Assembly (NCBI GenBank): GCA_027704905.1
Contig: JANIIK010000525.1
Coordinates: 1-64,000 of the forward strand
Reading direction: 5' to 3'
DNA: 64,000 nt
DNA from: Muraenolepis orangiensis
Taxonomy: Eukaryota > Chordata > Actinopteri > Gadiformes > Muraenolepididae
This document shows positions 53,650 through 63,189 of this stretch, piece after piece. The position numbers and the translations under genes are program-made. Position 1 is the first letter of the stretch. Every line of letters begins with the position of its first letter. The notes under the pieces are model-generated. The model was not told the DNA's origin and did no database searches. It was given only the letters and a program-made list of their open reading frames with translations.

Positions 53650-55235
53650 GGGGATCGGCGGTCAAGGCATCGGCGGTCGAAATGGGGACATCCCATTCAG
53701 TTCAAGCATGGCCCCCCCCGCCCTTCATAGGCCTGGGGGAGACCACACTCCAGGACCCCGCTGTGAGCGCTGCTCTAGCAATGGAGGTGGGCATCTTTTG
53801 GCGAGGGGGGCCATCTTTGTCATTCCTGCCTCCAAATTACGCCAGGGTTTTTTACTTCTGCTACTTCCTGGTTCCAGGAAGTCGGGGAGATGAAATCCTT
53901 ATTCGATCTCCGCGCTCTCAACAAGTTTGTAGCAGCGTGGAAATTCAGAATGCTCACGATCAGAGCGCATGCGCATGCTCAGATGCGTGAGACAGGTGTC
54001 AAGAAAAAACTGTCTCCGACGTCGAGGAACGCACGGCCGTGATTGCCGTGCGAGGGCCCTCTCTCACGCCATGCTTCATGACGAGAGCGCCGCCTCCTGG
54101 GCTGGACCTCTCTCACGCCGTGCGTCATGACGAGAGCGCCGCCTCCTGGGCTGGACCTCTCTCACGCCGTGCGTCATGACGAGAGCGCCGCCTCCTGGGC
54201 TGGACCTCTCTCACGCCGTGCGTCATGACGAGAGCGCCGCCTCCTGGGCTGGACCTCTCTCACGCCGTGCGTCATGACGAGAGCGCCGCCTCCTGGGCTG
54301 GACCTCTCTCACGCCGTGCGTCATGACGAGAGCGCCGCCTCCTGGGCTGGACCTCTCTCACGCCGTGCGTCATGACGAGAGCGCCGCCTCCTGGGCTGGA
54401 CCTCTCTCACGCCGTGCGTCATGACGAGAGCGCCGCCTCCTGGGCTGGACCTCTCTCACGCCGTGCGTCATGACGAGAGCGCCGCCTCCTGGGCTGGACG
54501 GCCCGCTGACATGGGGACATGACATGAATGGGATGGTGCCGTCCATTGAGGAAATAGCTCCCCGCTTCCCGGCTGTCAGCGGGTCTATTTGGGACTTTCC
54601 CTGGACTCAGGGACTTTGACAGCGAGGCTCTCGCCCCTGCGGCGAGGTGCCGTCCTGTCTGCGCTTACTCATATCCGTGACGGCGCTGTCCATCATGCAC
54701 CAGCTGGGGCTGATGGCGGCTAACCACCCGGTGGTACCTCTGGGTCTGCTCTTCAAGCGCGGACTCCAGCGATTGTTTGCTCGCCAGAGGTTGGCTCCCA
54801 GGCGTCACAAACTTAAGGTTCTCACCGCGCCCCTTTCGGTGTCCCCCGACCTGCTGTACTGGCGGAGCCCCCCGATGCTTCTTGAGGGGGTTCCCTGCCT
54901 CCGCTGGGGGTGGATGCGATGGCGCACACATCGTGGCCGCGGACGCTTTTGCATGCGTTTGCAAGCGTCACGGTATTCCCCGGCCCCTTTGTCCGCTTAA
55001 CATGCTGGACACGACCAGCGGCTCCATCGGTCACTGGGTTGGAATCAGGGGCCATGCTCCCTGCTCCTAGTGAGGGACAGGAATTTGTTTTTTGTGTTTC
55101 ATGACAGAGTTGGGTTGTTATTGGGGATGTGGTGTTTACACTTCTTCACATCTTCTTGAGTCCGGTGTGCCCCGGGACCTGGGTCCAGCAGGGGTACATT
55201 TATCGGGCTCCATTCGCAGCTTCGCCTTAGGCGAA
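53650..55235 (+). pseudogene. second DIRS remnant
   Basis: Broken frames show an RT fragment with MKSLFDLRALNKFVAAWKF near 53890-53935. The RT thumb follows after a minisatellite (SIMHQLGLMAANHPVVPLG, then QRLAPRRHKLKVL and PDLLYWRSPPMLLEGVP). The recombinase end then reads NMLDTTSGSIGHWVGIRGH at about 54995-55060. RNase H and most of the recombinase are deleted: the reading jumps from LLEGVPCLRW to the recombinase end near 54900-54960. The right end, CTTAGGCGAAGCCTAGACGG at 55224-55243, recurs at 58733-58753. Confidence 0.78.
54059..54500. repeat. 49-bp minisatellite in DIRS RT
   Basis: Nine units of 49 bp containing CGTGCGTCATGACGAGAGCG, almost identical. It is GC-rich and lies between the RT palm and thumb readings of the DIRS remnant. 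Confidence 0.95.
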
Positions 55236-55246
55236 GCCTAGACGGC

Positions 55247-55898
55247 TGTTACGTCCCAGCTCGGGGAGAGTGGGAAAGAACATTTAACCAGTTGTACTTG
55301 GTAAATAAGAAGTTGTTTTAATAAATGAACATACAATAACGTTGGCAAAAACAGCCACAATCAAAACAAAAGCCACTAAGGCAGCACGTTACAGGAACAC
55401 CAAAGGAACCGATGGAACTCCTTACATAAGAGTGGTATTATAAGTTGCCCAAACCAAACAAACAAACACACAAACGAAACCTCCCTTCTACCAGGGGAAA
55501 ACGAACAGGGCTAACAAAAGAATATGCGGCTACAAGACACCGCCGGGGAAGCAAGGCAACCACGGCGCACGGGGCTCCCCAACACAACAGTCGTCAAGAT
55601 CACACACGTCAACACACCTGCTAACAATACGTTCGTTAGTATTTCGGAGGAGTTATTGAGACGTCTGACACAGATTCAGACCTCCCTCGACTAACACGAT
55701 GCACACGGTCTTAACAGCTGTCGCCGGACAGGGTGCGCGGAGATTGGAGAGTCGAGCCTGACATCCTCCAATCCAGACCTTCGGATCTTCGGTCCCGCCT
55801 ACCGGGGGAGGGACAGGACGCCGGCATCCAATGACTTCTGGGCAACGGCACAGCTCATATACATAACACACACACACACAGAACCCGCAGCCGTAACA
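55247..55898 (-). repeat. Gypsy3 LTR, reverse orientation
   Basis: 652 bp bounded by TGTTACG and GCCGTAACA. A polypurine tract follows on the minus-strand upstream side (55899-55912, CTTAAGGGAGGGGG in reverse), so this is the 3' LTR of a minus-strand element. Its first 70 bp reappear, inverted, at 57197-57268 next to a primer-binding site, which confirms the LTR identity. Confidence 0.88.
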
Positions 55899-56161
55899 CC
55901 CCCTCCCTTAAGACACAAACCTATGGTTTTGTTAACCAAGCCTACCAGCAAACCTACCTAATAGCACACACAAACATCACTAACCCCTAGACCCAGCATA
56001 TGCCAACACATTGTCTGAGCCCTTCCTATGACGGATGTCTAGGTTGTAATCTTGCACGATCAGAGCCCATCGCATGAGACGCTGATTGCGATTGTACATA
56101 TGAGATAGGAATACGACGAGATCGTGATCAGTAAACACGGCAACTGGCAAAGGCTAGATCC

Positions 56162-56335
56162 AACCTAAACCTCGAAGTGCTGCAGAGCTAATAACAAAGC
56201 AAGGGTCTCTTTCTCGATTGTAGAATCTCTGAGCTGGTGCTTGCTGAACTTACGAGAAAAACAAACTGGATGATCAACACCCTCATCATCCTCCTGCAAC
56301 AGGACTGTACCTGCCCCCACTGCTATTGCTCCCCA
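56162..56335 (-). pseudogene. Gypsy3 RNase H fragment
   Basis: Minus strand. AVGAGTVLLQEDDEGVDHPV, CFSRKFSKHQLRDSTIEKE and LALLLALQHFEV are Gypsy RNase H, close to Gypsy2 (STIEKEALALVWALQYF). The DAS motif just upstream is lost at the junction with the TDP-43 segment, where GAIAVGAG replaces the usual DASAVGAG. The frame differs by one from the TDP-43 fusion. Degenerate pol sequence continues to about 56020. 55913-56020 has no clear match. Confidence 0.82.
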
Positions 56336-57135
56336 TCCCGCCGCGACTAGCGCCGTATCCTTGACCAAACCCACCAGCCCCAAACCGCCCTCGCTCCATC
56401 ATTTGCCTACTATTGTGTTTAGGCTCGGCGTTGGAGATGTGCACCCTGACACCCTTGATGATCAGGTCCTCGCCACACAGGGCCTGGGCCACCTGGTCAT
56501 CGGCAAAGGTGACGAAGGCGAATGCTCGGAAGGGTTTGGGAATAAAGACGTCTGTGACCTCGCCGTACTGCATGAAGAACTGCCTCAGCTCGTCAGTGGT
56601 CATGTCTTCAGTACAGCGGCCCACAAAGATCTTGCGGCAGCGCATGGGCTCATCAGGACCGGCCTTAGAGTTGGGAAGTTTGCAGTCACACCACCTCCCG
56701 TCAATCATGTGTCTCTGAGAAACCACTTTGGTCTGAGTCTCGTACTCTGTGAATCGGACAAACCCAAAGCCTTTGGAGTTGCCAGTCTTGGCATCCCTCT
56801 TGACCTGCCCCATGATGACCTCCCCAAAAGTGGCAAAGTAGTCCTTCAGGTCCTGTTCTGAGGTTTTCCATGGAAGCCCCAGAACAATGAGATCCGACGT
56901 CTTCTGGGAGCCCCTCTTGATTTTAACAGCGGAGGCGGCGTCCATTTCATCCATCTTCCCTTTGTTGTCTTTGGGGTAGTTCACGACGTACACCAGGTTA
57001 CCCCAGTCGCTCTCGGGTTGAGGCGAATCCAATATATCCAGAGCCGGAGTCACCTTCCCACCCGCAATATCATTCCCCATCAGAAATACTATACCTTTTA
57101 TTGGTAATGCGGGACACACCGCGACTGGAAAGAAC
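56286..57135 (-). CDS. tardbp: retroelement protease-TDP-43 (RRM1-RRM2) fusion
   Basis: Minus-strand open frame of about 280 codons, open from 57143 and with no ATG at its upstream end (the nominal start at 57119 is GTG). The first about 38 residues are a Gypsy protease end (CPALPIKGIVFLMGNDIAGG). From about 57008 the frame reads TDP-43: WGNLVYVVNYPKDN, a weakened NLS (KGKMDE where human has KRKMDE; KIKR), RRM1 (RNP2 LIVLGL, RNP1 KGFGFVRF), RRM2 (RNP2 IFVGRC, RNP1 RAFAFVTF), HISNAEPKHNS and the start of the Gly-rich region. No introns and no stops. The N-terminal oligomerisation domain and most of the Gly-rich C-terminus are absent. TDP-43 binds UG-rich RNA through these RRMs, and the key RNP aromatics are kept. 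It is either a captured coding segment or a very young pseudogene. Confidence 0.9.
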
Positions 57136-57196
57136 CCAGGAATTCAAAAAGTGTTTGCCTGATCGCATTGTGGTGTATGTTAACGAACAAAAAGTA
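57133..57196 (+). pseudogene. Gypsy3 gag fragment, sense strand
   Basis: QEFKKCLPDRIVVYVNEQKVK on the plus strand matches Gypsy2 gag (VPDRIATYVNEHKVK at about 22685-22730). It abuts the minus-strand protease at about 57133 head to head and runs into LTR sequence at 57197. Such adjacency cannot come from a simple provirus. Confidence 0.8.
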
Positions 57197-57290
57197 AAAC
57201 AACTTCTTATTTACCAAGTACAACTGGTTAAATGTTCTTTCCCACTCTCCCCGAGCTGGGACGTAACATAATTGGGGGCTCGTCCGGTCC
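57197..57290 (+). mobile_element. Gypsy3 LTR end and tRNA-Pro primer-binding site, sense
   Basis: 57197-57268 is the LTR end (inverse of 55247-55318), ending ACGTAACA. TGGGGGCTCGTCCGGTCC at 57273-57290 is a tRNA-Pro-type primer site with mismatches only at the last positions. The upstream remainder of this LTR is missing. Confidence 0.85.
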
Positions 57291-57383
57291 TGAATTTAAT
57301 TAATTAAATTCAGGGTTTGGAAGTTGTTTTTTTTGAATGAGGTACGTAGTGTAGGTATTATAGCCTATGTAGGTTCTCTGATG

Positions 57384-57566
57384 ATGGCATCTTTTGACTT
57401 GGAGTACTTTTTAGCTTATCCGTCATTAGAGAAATTAGATGAATGTCGCAAAGAGGATCTCTTTGATATTGCTAAACACTTCCGTCTCACAATATCTAAA
57501 CAATTGGTAAAGAAGGAGGTTAAGGCTCTTGTAGTTGATGAGTTGGTGGAACAAGGCTGTGTCTGA
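57384..57566 (+). pseudogene. Gypsy3 gag N-terminus
   Basis: ATG at 57384, 61 codons: LEYFLAYPSLEKLDECRKED and KKEVKALVVDELVEQGCV. The pattern (hydrophobic EF/EYF, SVEGL/SLEKL, KKxEV) follows the Gypsy2 gag start at 21879. It ends at a stop, after which 57567-57683 has no clear reading. Confidence 0.75.
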
Positions 57567-57683
57567 GGGCGCCCTGACTGAAGGTGGGGGTAGCCAGAAA
57601 CTCGAGACAGAGTCTCAAACCGCTCAGGCAGTGGGAGAGAGTAAGGATGGTGGGCGGCCCAAAACGCCGTAACAACGGCGTAG

Positions 57684-57893
57684 CCTATATGAAATATAAT
57701 GATAGTTATGTTATCATAACTCTAGTTCTATGATTATAGGCGTCGACGTCTAGTTTCCCACCTGCTGCTCCCCCATTGCTGAAAGAAATATCGTGGAGGG
57801 TGAGGGCCGCTCGGCGCGGCCTTTTATGCACGTTGCCGTGGGGAATGTGGGCGGGGCCCACGTGGATTGCTGACATTTTCAGTGCACGCGATT
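57684..57893 (-). repeat. probable DIRS terminal repeat, inverted
   Basis: 57690-57742 is the inverse of 58756-58806 (ATAGAACTAGAGTTATGATA), followed by a GC-rich leader and CAGTGCACGCGATTC at 57879-57893. The same sequences occur at the right end of the first DIRS remnant (12191-12290). DIRS elements have inverted terminal repeats, so a terminal role is inferred. Confidence 0.5.
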
Positions 57894-58722
57894 CAAGTCA
57901 AGTCAAATTTATTGTTACTTCACAGTTTACAAAAGTATAAAGCAGTGAGTGAAAATCCTATGTGCAATACCCGACGACAGACAGCAGTTATAAAAAACTG
58001 AATAGGATAAAAAGAAGAATAGGATACAAAACTGTATAAGTTAAATATATAAAAATGCAACATATTAAATGCAATATGTCAGTAAAAGAGCAATATATAT
58101 ATATAAATCAATGTAATAAAATATACATTGTTATATGTTATACGCCCTTGTTCAACAGCCTGATGGCCTGACTGTGGAAGCTGTCTCTGAGTCTATTTGT
58201 ACGGCACTTGATACTGAGGTATCGCCTGCCTGACGGTAAAAGTAAGTACAGTTGGTGGCTGGGGTGGGCAATGTCTTTATGATGCGTTTGGCCTTGGCCA
58301 CGCACCGCTGGTTGTATATATCCAGGAGGGAGGAGAGCTCACCTCCAACCATACACTGGGCCGTCCGCACCACCCTTTGACATACCCCCCCTCCGCGATC
58401 TTTACCGGAGAGAGTTTTTGTTCTGTCCGGCCGGTGGACGGAAAATCCCGTCGGCTCGATAGCTGCGTCGGTAACCCCAAGATGATACAGTTGTCCTTAG
58501 TTTCCTGGTGGAATTGAATACGAGCCTGTAGCTCGCTTAACTTATACAGAGACTGTACATTAGCCAGTAGAATGGTGGGAAGTGGGGGGCGATCGGATCG
58601 ACGTCTCAGCCTGACTTTCTGTACAAAGATTGTCGCGATAAAAATAATAAATCACAAAGAACTGCGTCGTCGTGCGGGAGCTCGCAACACGGCAGCCATC
58701 ACGTACGGCGCCATCTCCCTTC
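57894..58722 (-). mobile_element. internally deleted L2 LINE
   Basis: Minus strand. Both extremities are present: the (CTTGA)n-type tail and 3' UTR at 57894-58140 and the 5' start at about 58700-58722 (GCCATCACGTACGGCGCCAT, as at 32321-32342). The middle, from the endonuclease GGGV region to the RT end, is deleted at 58380, leaving 829 bp of about 3.2 kb. Confidence 0.85.
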
Positions 58723-58732
58723 CCTTCAATTT

Positions 58733-58806
58733 GCGCACCTAGGCGAAGCCTAGACGGCTATACCTATAATCATAGAACTAGAGTTATGATAACATAACTA
58801 TCGTTA
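58733..58806 (+). repeat. probable DIRS terminal repeat
   Basis: GGCGAAGCCTAGACGGC and ATAATCATAGAACTAGAG, then ATAACATAACTATCGTT. It is shared with 12240-12290 and, inverted, with 57690-57742. The left part is shared with 55224-55246. Confidence 0.5.
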
Positions 58807-58908
58807 AGGTTCTTGTGGTCTGACCAAGCCACAAAAGGTTGCTGAGTCCCTTCCAGCCAGTGTTGCCATTCACTCAGTGCTGCCTGAACCGCCAGCAGTT
58901 TCCTGTCC

Positions 58909-58965
58909 TTAATTTAGTTCCTTAATTTCCCTCGGGATTAATAAAGTTTTCTGAATCTGAATCTG
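58909..58965 (+). mobile_element. 57-bp LINE tail inserted in Gypsy RNase H
   Basis: TTTCCCTCGGGATTAATAAAG then TCTGAATCTGAATCT is the end of a common fish LINE 3' UTR. The Gypsy reading is continuous if it is removed, and CTGTC flanks both sides. Confidence 0.7.
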
Positions 58966-59060
58966 TCGCCGATGTCATAATTTTTCTCGGCTGGACTAAA
59001 GTGTCGAGAGAAATAGGCACAGGGATGGAGCTTCTCGTCCTCCGCCGACCTCTGGGAGGG

Positions 59061-59181
59061 GATAGCCCGATTCCCTCATCAGCTCCACCTCCACGATGAA
59101 GAGGATAGCCCGATGCCCTCATCAGCTCCACCTCCACGATGAAGAGGATAGCCCGATGCCCTCATCAGCTCCACCTCCTCG
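59061..59181. repeat. 43-bp tandem repeat, three copies
   Basis: Units beginning GATAGCCCGATGCCCTCATC at 59061, 59104 and 59147. It lies between the RT connection and RNase H readings of the antisense Gypsy. Confidence 0.9.
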
Positions 59182-59973
59182 ATGTACCGGACTGGCCACA
59201 CGGCTGAAACCCCAAATGAAACGCCGATAGAAGTTTGCGAACCCCAGAAAGCGGCGCAGTTGCTTTCTGTCTTCGGGTCGGGGCCACTCCTCCACGACCT
59301 GGATCTTTCTGGGGTCGGCTCTGGTGTGCCCCTTTTCCACGATGTGGCCGAGGAACTTCACAGATGTGGAGTGAAACAGGCACCTCTCCACCTTGACGAA
59401 CAGCTCATTCTCCAGGAGACGTTGGAAAACTAAGCAAACATGCTGCCGGTGCTCCTGCTTTGACTGGGAAAAAAATCAAAATGTCGTACAATTCCACCAG
59501 GAATACTTTGAGGAGATCCCGGAGGAGGTTGTTGACCAAGGCCTGAAAAACTGCCGGGACGTTGGTCAACCCAAATGGCATCACGTGTCCGAGGTGGGTA
59601 TTGAACGCCGTCTTCCACTCGTTCCCCTCCCTGTTGCGGACGAGGTGGTAGGCGTTGCGGAGGTCCTAGTTTCGTAAAAATGGTGGCGTGGGTCAAGTGA
59701 TGTCATTCAGGGCCCAAAGGTCTGAGGTCACCGCCCTTCTTCTTAACAAAGAAAAAACCCACTGCCACTGAAGAAGAAGAAGGGCAGATGATTCCCGATG
59801 CCAGGGACTCAGTGATGTAATTTAGCATGACAGTCTTTTTACCATCCTTTATAGCCTCAGTCCCCGTTAATAAGTGGTCTGGAAGCGCTATCATCCCACC
59901 CACTCTCTGAGGCTAAGATGCGGAAGTCCACTGTGTAATCCGGCGTGGACCGAGAGCCCACCCCACCCCCATA

Positions 59974-60365
59974 ATTGCCCACCCCAGCCACAAACTGTAC
60001 TCACTTTTACCGTCAGCCAGGCGATACCGCAGTATCAAGTGCCGTACAAATAGACTCAGAGATAGCTTCCACAGTCAGGCCATCAGGCTGCTGAACAAGG
60101 GCGTATAGCATATAACAACGTATATTTTATTACATTGATTTATATATATATATTGCTCTTTTTCTGTGCCGATATATTGCATTTTATAAACTGCATTCTT
60201 ATTTTTATTTTTTTACTTTATTCTATTCTATTTTTATTCTATTTTTATCTATTTTTATCTTATTTTATAACTGCTGTCTGTCGTCGGGTTTTGCACATAC
60301 GATTTTCACACCACTGCTTTATACTTGTGTAAACTGTGAAGAGACAATAAACTGGACTTGACTTG
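59974..60365 (+). mobile_element. 5'-truncated L2 LINE 3' end
   Basis: Plus strand. It starts at ATTGCCCACCCCAGCC, contains the end of the RT ORF, the AT-rich 3' UTR and a short TTGACTTG tail. It belongs to the family at 29134-32345. Confidence 0.88.
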
Positions 60366-61170
60366 AGCCCTGAGGGATGGAGTGGAGTCAGGTAGCAGCA
60401 TCCTGGCCGTCAGAGGTGTGGTCAAAAACAAACTTAAATCCCTTAATAAATCAACTGTAATTGGCGGATAGCTTTGAATTCTGAAAAAAATAGCTGTGGC
60501 CCATTTTAGTGCTCTGCCAGATAAATGTGATAAAATAAAAGACGTTCACGGTAGTTCACGGTGGTTTATTAAACCACGGAATAAATCAAAATTCCCCTCA
60601 AAGGGTCTGGGGCTTGCCAACGAGGGTTCCCTCAGGGGAAGTGAAGGGGAGCGGGAGGTCGAAGCAGAGATCTCTCCCAAAGGAGGGAACGACGGAGTAG
60701 GCTGGGGATGGACAGGGGGCGGGGGGGCGAGGAGAGCAGAGGAGAGGACGAGCCGCCGAGAGCGTCTGGACCTCTCGATCGGGTCGATCCAAACGATCGT
60801 TCACCTGTTTGAACGCGTTCTCCAAACGAGCAGCTATTCCCTGGAACGCTGCTGCTTGCTGCAGGTCCTGAAAAATCTGACCCGTCTGCTGTACTCCCGG
60901 GTTCAATGTTGGCCAGAACCTTCTGTTGTGCCACACGGATCTTAGCTGACGGAACCTCTAGGAAGTACAGACAGAGTTTAAAACCCGTAAGTCTTTATTG
61001 TCTCAGGTAGAAAACAGCGTGTATGAAGCACCAAGGAATAAACTGATAAACTGATATGAGGTGTGAGCTGTCAACTATGGGTGTGAAAATGATATAAGTA
61101 ATAATAGCGAGTGTGAAGGGACTTCATCCAACAAGGGGCTTGAATCACGTGCTGCAGGGGAAAGGCTGGA
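60366..61170 (-). other. unassigned, with a gag-like minus-strand ORF
   Basis: 60366-60597 has no feature. 60598-60936 (minus) is open for 112 codons with LQQAAAFQGIAARLENAFKQ and VNDRLDRPDREVQTL, a coiled-coil-like segment followed by a proline-rich part. This could be a retroelement gag, but I do not recognise the family. 60937-61170 shows nothing. Confidence 0.35.
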
Positions 61171-61171
61171 G

Positions 61172-61589
61172 TTAACAAACACTAAAACATCCAGGGATAA
61201 AGCAATGAGGTCCGAGCCTGGACCGATCATTGCGGACCGTCTGGAGGTGGGTCACCACCTTCGCGAAACGTGGGCCGAACAGCCCCTCAGAGGACAGGGG
61301 GCCCTGGACAAGGCCCGCCCTGTTACGGTCAGGAACCGTCGTGTGGGACAACCGCATGGCGCGGTGGCCCATAGTCGCCCACGCCATCTGTTGGCCTGCC
61401 ATGGTGGCCGACAGCTGGCTCAGCTGCAGGATGGCACCGCTGATCATGGCGAGCTCCTCGATCTCCTTCGGTCCGAACGTCACCTTCCCGACAGTCAAGG
61501 CCGACAGGGAAGAGGCAAGGAGGACCACGTTGTGAACAGCAGCGGCGAGCTGTCTTTGTAGACTGTAGACTTTCTGCTAGGCCCTTCAC
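61172..61589 (-). pseudogene. retroelement ORF1/gag-like fragment
   Basis: The minus-strand 118-codon frame 61172-61528 reads LLASSLSALTVGKVTFG, AILQLSQLSATMAGQQMAWA and GLFGPRFAKVVTHLQTV. It resembles the gag-like ORF1 of fish DIRS elements, from memory of the style rather than an alignment. It is followed on the left by the unassigned frame at 60598. Confidence 0.4.
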
Positions 61590-61682
61590 AGAGATGTGCT
61601 GCCAGAGAGGACTCCAGGCGAGGTATCCCTCTTTTCAAAGGTGGTCCAACCCTCCCCCCAATGAAGCCCATAAAGGTCTTCA

Positions 61683-62530
61683 CCGTCTCCCCCCTGTTGA
61701 CTAGTCTCCCCCCTGTTGACGCGTCTCCCCCCTGTTGACTAGTCTCCCCCCTGTTGACTAGTCTCCCCCCTGTTGACTAGTCTCCCCCCTGTTGACTAGT
61801 CTCCCCCCTGTTGACTAGTCTCCCCCCTGTTGACGCATCTCGCCCCTGTTGACTAGTCTCCCCCCTGTTTAACGCGTCTCCCCCCTGTTGACTAGTCTCC
61901 CCCCTGTTGACGCATCTCGCCCCTGTTGACTAGTCTCCCCCCTGTTGACGCGTCTCCCCCCTGTTGACTAGTCTCCCCCCTGTTGACTAGTCTCCCCCCT
62001 GTTGACTAGTCTCCCCCTGTTGACTAGTCTCCCCCCTGTTGACGCATCTCCCCCCTGTTGACTAGTCTCCCCCCTGTTGACGCATCTCCCCCCTGTTGAC
62101 TAGTCTCCCCCCTGTTGACGCGTCTCCCCCCTGTTGACTAGTCTCCCCCCTGTTGACTTGTCTCCCCCCTGTTGACTAGTCTCCCCCTGTTGACGCGTCT
62201 CCCCCCTGTTGACGCGTCTCCCCCCCTGTTGACGCGTCTCCCCCCTGTTGACTAGTCTCCCCCTTGTTGACTAGTCTCCCCCCTGTTGACTAGTCTCCCC
62301 CCTGTTGACTAGTCTCCCCCCTGTTGACTAGTCTCCCCCTGTTGACTAGTCTCCCCCTGTTGACTAGTCTCCCCCCTGTTGACGCGTCTCCCCCTTGTTG
62401 ACTAGTCTCCCCCCTGTTGACTAGTCTCCCCCCTGTTGACTAGTCTCCCCCCTGTTGACTAGTCTCCCCCCTGTTGACTAGTCTCCCCCTGTTGACTAGT
62501 CTCCCCCCTGTTGACTGGTCTCCCCCCTGT
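61683..62530. repeat. 19-bp C-rich minisatellite
   Basis: About 44 units of CTCCCCCCTGTTGACTAGT. The last bases vary among GACTAGT, GACGCGT and GACGCAT, and the C-run between 5 and 7. The minus strand has regularly spaced G6 runs. Confidence 0.97.
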
Positions 62531-62606
62531 CGCCGCAGTTAGAGAAGATGGGCGGAAAACGCAGACAAAGAGTCGGGCGTCGAGACGAGGAGCGGGGTTT
62601 GAACAT

Positions 62607-62745
62607 GGCGGGCCAGGACGTCCTGGAGGCTCGGGGACGTCCTGGAGGCTCGGGGACGTCCTGGAGGCACGGGGACGTCCTGGAGGCTCGGGACGTCCTG
62701 GAGGCTCGGGGACGTCCTGGAGGCACGGGGACGTCCTGGAGGCTG
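62607..62745. repeat. 19-bp GGACGTCCTGGAGGC minisatellite
   Basis: About seven units of GGACGTCCTGGAGGCTCGG with one shortened copy, 75 bp after the previous array and of the same unit length but unrelated sequence. Confidence 0.93.
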
Positions 62746-62869
62746 CCGCTCTTCGAATAATCCCATCGAAGTGGTCGACAAAACGGTTGGTCTGCTCCGC
62801 CACGGAGGAGCAGGGTTTAAAACAAGACAAACATCAGGAAGTAAACTTACTAGAAACACATGGTACAGT

Positions 62870-63185
62870 TTATAAGGGATATGCCAGTTTGAACAGATGG
62901 GTTTTTAGTTGGTTTTTGTAAGTTGTCAGTGATGTAGATGGGGGTTAGATTGTGGGGAGCTTTGTAGGTGAGTAAGAGGTTTTTATAGTCAATCCGGTAG
63001 TGCACAGGAAGCCAGTGTAGTTGAATGAGAACGGGGGTGATGTGGTCAGATGAGTTCTGAATTATTTGCGGTCTGTTGAGGAGTTTGAGTGGACCAGGAT
63101 TTCAGTGCTGGATTGGGACAGAGAGGAGCAGACTCTGGAGATGTTCCGAAGATGGAAGAAGGCAGTGCGGGTGATGTGTTACAAC
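62870..63185 (-). mobile_element. LINE 3'-end fragment
   Basis: Non-coding repeat in which GAAGCCAGTGTAG and GGGTGATGTGGTCAGATGAG resemble, loosely, the LINE A region at 33230-33320 (GGGAGCCAGTGCAATG). Orientation is inferred from that similarity. Confidence 0.4.
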
Positions 63186-63189
63186 GAGT

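Larger units (their letters stand above)
58807..59965 (-). pseudogene. antisense Ty3/Gypsy RT-RNase H debris
   Basis: Minus strand. Read from the right: FFFVKKKGGDLRPLG near 59730, broken RT with ILIFFP near 59470, then VERCLFHSTSVKFLGHIVEKG and RRFLGFANFYRRFIWGFS at 59185-59400. RNase H follows at 58807-59010 (CAYFSR, SPAEKNYDIGD, RKLLAVQAALSEWQHWLEG). Conventional Gypsy order. A 43-bp repeat (59061-59181) and a LINE tail (58909-58965) interrupt it. Confidence 0.82.

Noticed and set aside
56361..56861. Plus-strand 166-codon ORF
   Set aside because: It is the antisense of the TDP-43 segment; the minus strand has clear RRM motifs.
56286..57135. A simple LINE-made processed pseudogene of tardbp
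   Set aside because: There is no poly(A), no own target duplication and no cDNA ends; retroelement coding directly abuts both sides. It remains the main alternative until tested.
61683..62530. Canonical G-quadruplex cluster on the minus strand
   Set aside because: The G6 runs are about 13 nt apart, too far for the usual short-loop definition.
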